Below, one piece after another: positions 59,850-64,000 of a stretch of DNA of 64,000 nucleotides. The notes beneath the pieces were generated by a model. It did no database searches and was not told the DNA's origin. It saw only the letters and a program-made list of their open reading frames with translations. The stretch is from the NCBI RefSeq assembly GCF_038396675.1, contig NC_088921.1, positions 42,881,001-42,945,000 of the forward strand, read 5' to 3'. The stretch comes from Hydra vulgaris (lineage: Eukaryota > Cnidaria > Hydrozoa > Anthoathecata > Hydridae). The translations under genes and the position numbers were made by a program. How positions within the stretch are numbered: the first letter of the stretch is position 1; every line of letters begins with the position of its first letter.

Positions 59850-60857
59850 ACCAGTTTCTGGTCTATCGTGACTTGTATTCGCAGTGATAAATGAAGTCTT
59901 CCGTCTTCTATTGACTCTGCCTCAGGTCCTGGTAATGTATGTCACATGTGGTATAATACCTATTCCACTCTGTTTAACTCAGTCAAGGCAACATGCAATA
60001 TAAATGACAACTTTGTAGTTAAACACTGTAATCTTCTTAAGGATGATACCTATCTTGTCATTCCTGATGAAGTCCAATCTATCATAAGTCGTATGTCCTG
60101 TGGAAAAGCAGCTGACCATTTTGGACTTCAGTTATAGCATTATCTCTATGTTAGCCCAAATTACTTTAATATTTTGTCTTTGTGTTTTTCCTCCATGCTT
60201 TGCCATGGATACATGCCTATTGGTGCTTCACACTCTGTTATTTTTGCTATGGTTAAAGATAAGAATGGTGGCATCTCCGATTCTGCTAATTATTGTCCAA
60301 TTGCCTTGGTGACAATTTTCTCCAAGATTTTGGAACATATTTTTGTCTCACACATTAATGAAAGTTTCACTAGGACTCCCAACCAATTTGGATTTAAAAA
60401 AACCATAACACTTTTGTGCCAGTTCTTATTTTAAAAGATATTTTAAATTTTTACCTATCACATGTCTCAAATATGCATGTGGCATTTATTGACATAAGTA
60501 AAGTCTTTGATAGAGTTCGCTTTGATACACAATTTACGAAACTATCTAAAATTATCTCTGGTGTAACTTTACGCTTACTCATTTTCTGGTATGTTGGTCA
60601 AACAGCTCAGATCCTTTAGGGTGGAATACTATCTAAAACATTTAATTTCAGTAATGGAATGCAACAAGGAGGTGTACTGTCTCCTCTTCTATTTAATATA
60701 TATTAATGATCTTAGTGTTTTACTCAATAAAACTACCGTAGGCTGTTGCTTGGGTCCTTCTCTTGTTAACCATCTTCTTTATGCTGATGATATGTCCTGT
60801 GTGCACCCTCAGCCAAAGTTCTCCAGATCTTACTTGACTTATGCTCCAGTTATGCTG
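59850..60857 (+). pseudogene. non-LTR retrotransposon reverse transcriptase fragment
   Basis: The plus-strand translation in shifting frames follows the order of a LINE reverse transcriptase: VIPDEVQSIISRMSCGKAAD (entry region, near 60060), SANYCPIALVTIFSKILE (near 60285), HVAFIDISKVFDRV (motif A, near 60480), GVLSPLLFN-type sequence (near 60672) and VNHLLYADDM (motif C with YADD, near 60770). It stops where a second LINE's 3' end begins at about 60858. Many frameshifts and stops. The clade cannot be fixed from this; the motifs are those of L1/I/CR1-type elements in general. Confidence 0.8.
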
Positions 60858-61103
60858 TGAAACATAGTAATAGTAATAGTATATAAGTTGCAAATAGGAT
60901 ACAGATCCTATTAAAGTCATATAATGACTATAGGCAACATCAATTGAACTGTCAAGCATTCGTTTAAATTCGTTAGTCGAGGAACAGTTAACTGTTGCAT
61001 CATTGAGTGCATTCCAATGCTTAGCAACACGATTACTAAAAAAATAATATCGTGGATCGCAATTTCTGTTAAATTCGCGTACAAACTGTTCTTGTTGACC
61101 ACA

Positions 61104-63048
61104 TCAAGCTGGACGTATAATTGGTTCATTGTGCCAATTAATGATGGTAAGACCTTTTTCAATTTTAAACTTTTGAATCAAGTCACCTCTTATTCTACGA
61201 TCCTCCAGTTTTTGAATTTGAAATAAGATACATCTATCTGTGTAACAAAGATGTTTGCATATAGTTGGGACTTTTGTGGATCGTCTTTGAATTTTCTCAA
61301 TAATCTTTATATCTTTCATTAAATAAGGTGACCAAGCACTGATTGCATATTCCAGGTTAGGTCTGACATGTTTTGTATAACTTAGTCCATAACATTAAAT
61401 CCCTTGATATAAATGTTTTTTTTAACATATTAAGCATTCTGTTAGCTTTATTACTAGCATGAATAACTTGATTAAAATATTTAGCATTACTTGAAACAAA
61501 TATACCAAGATCTTTTTCTACATCTGATTTTTCTAAATCGTAATTTAAATAGTTGGTTGTATCTTGAAGTGAATAGTTTGAGCGTGGGTTGTTACTTCCC
61601 ATATGCATAACTTTACATTTTTCTAGGTTCAGCTTCATCAACCAAACTTTTGTCCATTCAGTGATTTTATTTAAATCAGTTTGAATGTCAGTGGTATCAT
61701 TAAGAATATTTTTTACTCGTAGCTCATTCATTAGTTTCGAATCATCTGCATATAGTTTACTGACACATTTTAAATTGTCTGGCAAGTCATTGATGTAAAT
61801 TATAAAAAGTATTGGGCCTAAAACTGAGCCTTGTGGGACACCGCTAGTAACGTGAGCCCAATCAGATATGTGTTCTCCAAGTACTACTCTCTGTTTTCTA
61901 TTAGTCTTTAATCCAATCAAGAAGGTCTCTAACTATTCTATAAGCTTTAAGCTTGATGATTAATAATTTGTGAGAGATTGTGTCAAAAGCTTTTGAAAAG
62001 TCCAGATATACCACATCTACTGCATTTTTGTTAGCTAAGCATTTTGTAATATAATCATTGGATTCTAATAAGTTTGTAACACATGCTTTATTCTTTACGA
62101 AACCATGTTGAGATTGAGATATTAAATTTAGTTTTGAGAGATGATTTACAATGTCATTGGTTACTAAGCTTTCCATTAATTAACATGGAATAGATGTTAG
62201 AGAAACTGGTCTATAATTACTTGGTTCATTGGTATCACCTTTTTTAAATAGTGGAGTAACATTTGCATTGCGCCATGCATGAGGAATCGATCTTTCTGAT
62301 AGTGATTTGTTGTATATAATTGTTAGAGGTAAAGATAATACATTAGCACATTGTTTTAATATCATTGGGTGGACATTGTCCGGTCCGGTTGTTTTATTTG
62401 GATTTAAATTTTTTAATTTATTTTTGATCTCATCTATTGAAAAATGAAGGCTTGATAAACGCTCAGTTGTACGATTTGAAAGTAGTGGAGAATCTTTGTT
62501 AACTGAATTATTGTTGAAGACTGATTTGAATTGATCATTTAATGTGTCAGCAATGAATCTACCATCTGTCCCAGTAACTCCATATTTATTTCGAATTGAT
62601 TTGATGCTTTGTTTGATTTTGCGTATTTCCACTTTGAAGATTGATTTTTACGCCATAATCTATTTTTTTTATTTATGAGGATTAAAAGTGTACGATTGAG
62701 CCAAAGAGGTTTGTTTTTATTTTTACATATCACTTTTGGTACAAACATATTTGTTATGTAATTATAATGATTCAAAAATAAGTTGTAACTGTCATTTATA
62801 TTTAAGTTGCTTAACTCTTTTAACCAATCTATATTTTGAAAACATTTAATGATAGAATTGAAATCACTTTTATGGTAATTGTACTTGAATGTTAAATAAC
62901 TAGTTTTATCTTTATTACTTGATAAATCATAATTAAATTTTAGTACCAAATGGCCTTGACTAGCTAATCCAAGTGGTGGTAAATTTTCTATGTGTTTGAT
63001 TCTGTCTGATGATTCAGTTATGACCAGGTCCAATATATTTTTTAGCAT
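61104..63048 (-). pseudogene. CR1-like LINE reverse transcriptase
   Basis: Coding pieces on the minus strand, in order: a linker at 63048-62539 (LDLVITESSDRI); the entry region at 62632-62180 (NPNKTTGPDNVHP, then NYRPVSLTSIPC); motif A at 62176-61901 (VVYLDFSKAFDTISHKLL); motifs B to E at 61920-61357 (SGVPQGSVLGPILF, KLYADDSKL, LNLEKCKVMHMG); and the C-terminal segment at 61319-61104 (IQRRSTKVP, RRIRGDLIQKFKI). Catalytic residues (motif A Asp, YADD) are intact, but at least four frame breaks separate the pieces. The protein would prime reverse transcription of its own RNA at a nicked target. Confidence 0.85.
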
Positions 63049-63113
63049 TTTATTTTTTTGGATGAATGTTGGAAATGTTACATTTTGAATGATGTTTATA
63101 TTGTTAATAAGAT

Positions 63114-63935
63114 CTACAACTCTAGCACCAATGCTGTTTTATATCCATTAACTTGAACAGAACCATCTTCATACCATTTGATGTATGGAAAATTGAAATC
63201 ACCACATATGAGTATACCGGTATATATTTTTCTGTTTAACTCTATTTTTGCTGTTTGTATACTCTGAATTATTTCATCGTCAGCTTGGTTTGACCTTTCA
63301 ATGTTAGTGTTATTTGATTTTTCGTCATTATAAATAATTTTTGATTTTAACGGTGGACGATAAATACAGCGAAGCTTAATAGTTTCGTTTCCATACTTGA
63401 TAAGGCACCAAATTTGTTCAGATTTTGTAACATTCATTGAAGAGTTTTTTATTTCAAATAATGATATATTGTCATGAACATATATTGCTACACCACCGCC
63501 ATTATTTGTGTTTAAAATATTGTCGTTTCTGTTAAATTTGTGTAAATAATAATTTTCAATATTCACTAAAGAATCTTCTTTGAACCAAGTTTCAGTGATA
63601 AATATAATATGAGGTTTGTATGTTGAAGCTAATAATGGTAATTCAATTACTTTATCTGAATTTAATGAGGTAGCATTTGTATAAAGGCATTTTAATTGGT
63701 TATTATTTTCATTGTTTAATGTTTTTTGATTTGCTTGACATATATTGTTTTTATTACTTTTTGAAAATGTATATTTGTTAGTGTATTTTTTATGTTTTTT
63801 TGAGCATAGTATTAATCTGCTACTACTCTTATTGGGATGGGTGGTAATCAATTCGTCTAAGTTCTCCATTTCTGATTCCATAGTAGAACTTTTTTCCATT
63901 TCTCTCACCGAAGCGAAGCCTCTCTTCAGAGCCAT
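63114..63935 (-). CDS. CR1-like LINE AP-endonuclease domain
   Basis: An open 273-codon frame with a basic N-terminus followed by an APE-type endonuclease: YTNATSLNSDK (motif I position), FITETWFKED (catalytic Glu), GGGVAIYV, RCIYRPP and ICGDFNFPYIKW (GDFN with catalytic Asp/Asn). The downstream SDH-type motif is in the next frame. The ATG at 63935 follows sequence that is open in another frame and may be the tail of ORF1. This domain nicks target DNA. It is the best preserved part of the element, but the full ORF2 is broken beyond 63114. Confidence 0.8.
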   Translation of the reverse strand: MALKRGFASVREMEKSSTMESEMENLDELITTHPNKSSSRLILCSKKHKKYTNKYTFSKSNKNNICQANQKTLNNENNNQLKCLYTNATSLNSDKVIELPLLASTYKPHIIFITETWFKEDSLVNIENYYLHKFNRNDNILNTNNGGGVAIYVHDNISLFEIKNSSMNVTKSEQIWCLIKYGNETIKLRCIYRPPLKSKIIYNDEKSNNTNIERSNQADDEIIQSIQTAKIELNRKIYTGILICGDFNFPYIKWYEDGSVQVNGYKTALVLEL

Positions 63936-64000
63936 TTACTACATTAGGAAGTTCTTTATTTTTATTATTTCTTTCTTCTCTTAGTGTACGTTCAAATGCT

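Larger units (their letters stand above)
60858..64000 (-). mobile_element. CR1-like (Jockey group) LINE, 3' part and ORF2
   Basis: The minus-strand element continues past the right edge of the window. It carries an AP endonuclease, a reverse transcriptase and the C-terminal RGDLIQ.FKI motif common in CR1-like elements. The 3' end lies near 60865-60885, where the minus strand ends in repeated TATTAC units instead of poly-A, as in CR1/L2-type elements. Several stops and frameshifts make it inactive. Confidence 0.82.

Noticed and set aside
63745..63984. Plus-strand Leu/Phe-rich frame at the right end
   Set aside because: It is the antisense of the LINE endonuclease frame.

Overview
The window looks like metazoan nuclear DNA, most likely from a cnidarian such as Hydra. 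This is inferred from very AT-rich sequence, spliced genes with GT/AG introns, long (TA)n tracts, and a mix of P, Kolobok, pogo/mariner, BEL/Pao, Polinton and CR1-like elements of kinds known from Hydra. No prokaryotic organisation is visible. Host coding sequence is sparse: one minus-strand coiled-coil gene at 4317-5885 (five exons recognisable by splice signals and phase) and the first coding exon of mitochondrial processing peptidase alpha (PMPCA) at 57948-58191. Almost everything else is satellite or mobile DNA.

Layout. 1-1847: minus-strand 5' part of a BEL/Pao retrotransposon (LTR, primer-binding site, decayed gag) with a possible hAT-like fragment. 1848-8121: AT-rich DNA with tRNA-like SINE heads, small tandem repeats and the coiled-coil gene. 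8122-41100: an essentially uninterrupted tandem satellite with a 184-bp period. Copies are nearly identical from 8.1 to about 16 kb and diverge progressively to the right, with higher-order duplications, including a block of about 3.5 kb repeated 5.89 kb away. Degenerate relics of the same monomer continue to about 56.5 kb, cut up by transposons.

The inserted elements between 43.6 and 56.7 kb are: a P element (43600-46776; 74-bp inverted repeats) with an internally deleted, stop-containing THAP transposase; a pogo-like derivative (about 47622-48944) holding a PHD-type zinc finger and a perfect 78-bp palindrome; a Polinton/Maverick remnant (49.7-54.0 kb; polymerase, protease and a fibre/capsid-like reading frame); a Kolobok element (50941-53654, TTAA target duplication) nested inside that Polinton polymerase; a mariner element (54761-56025); and a short MITE-like element (about 56504-56735).

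58.2-64 kb lies downstream of the PMPCA exon and is probably its first intron. It contains several (TA)n arrays that share the same flanking sequence, a 242-bp tandem duplication, a plus-strand LINE fragment and a minus-strand CR1-like LINE running off the right end. All transposon genes seen carry stops, frameshifts or deletions, so this copy of the region looks mobilisable at best. The most interesting signals are the homogeneity gradient and higher-order structure of the 184-bp satellite beside host genes, and the nested Polinton/Kolobok locus.
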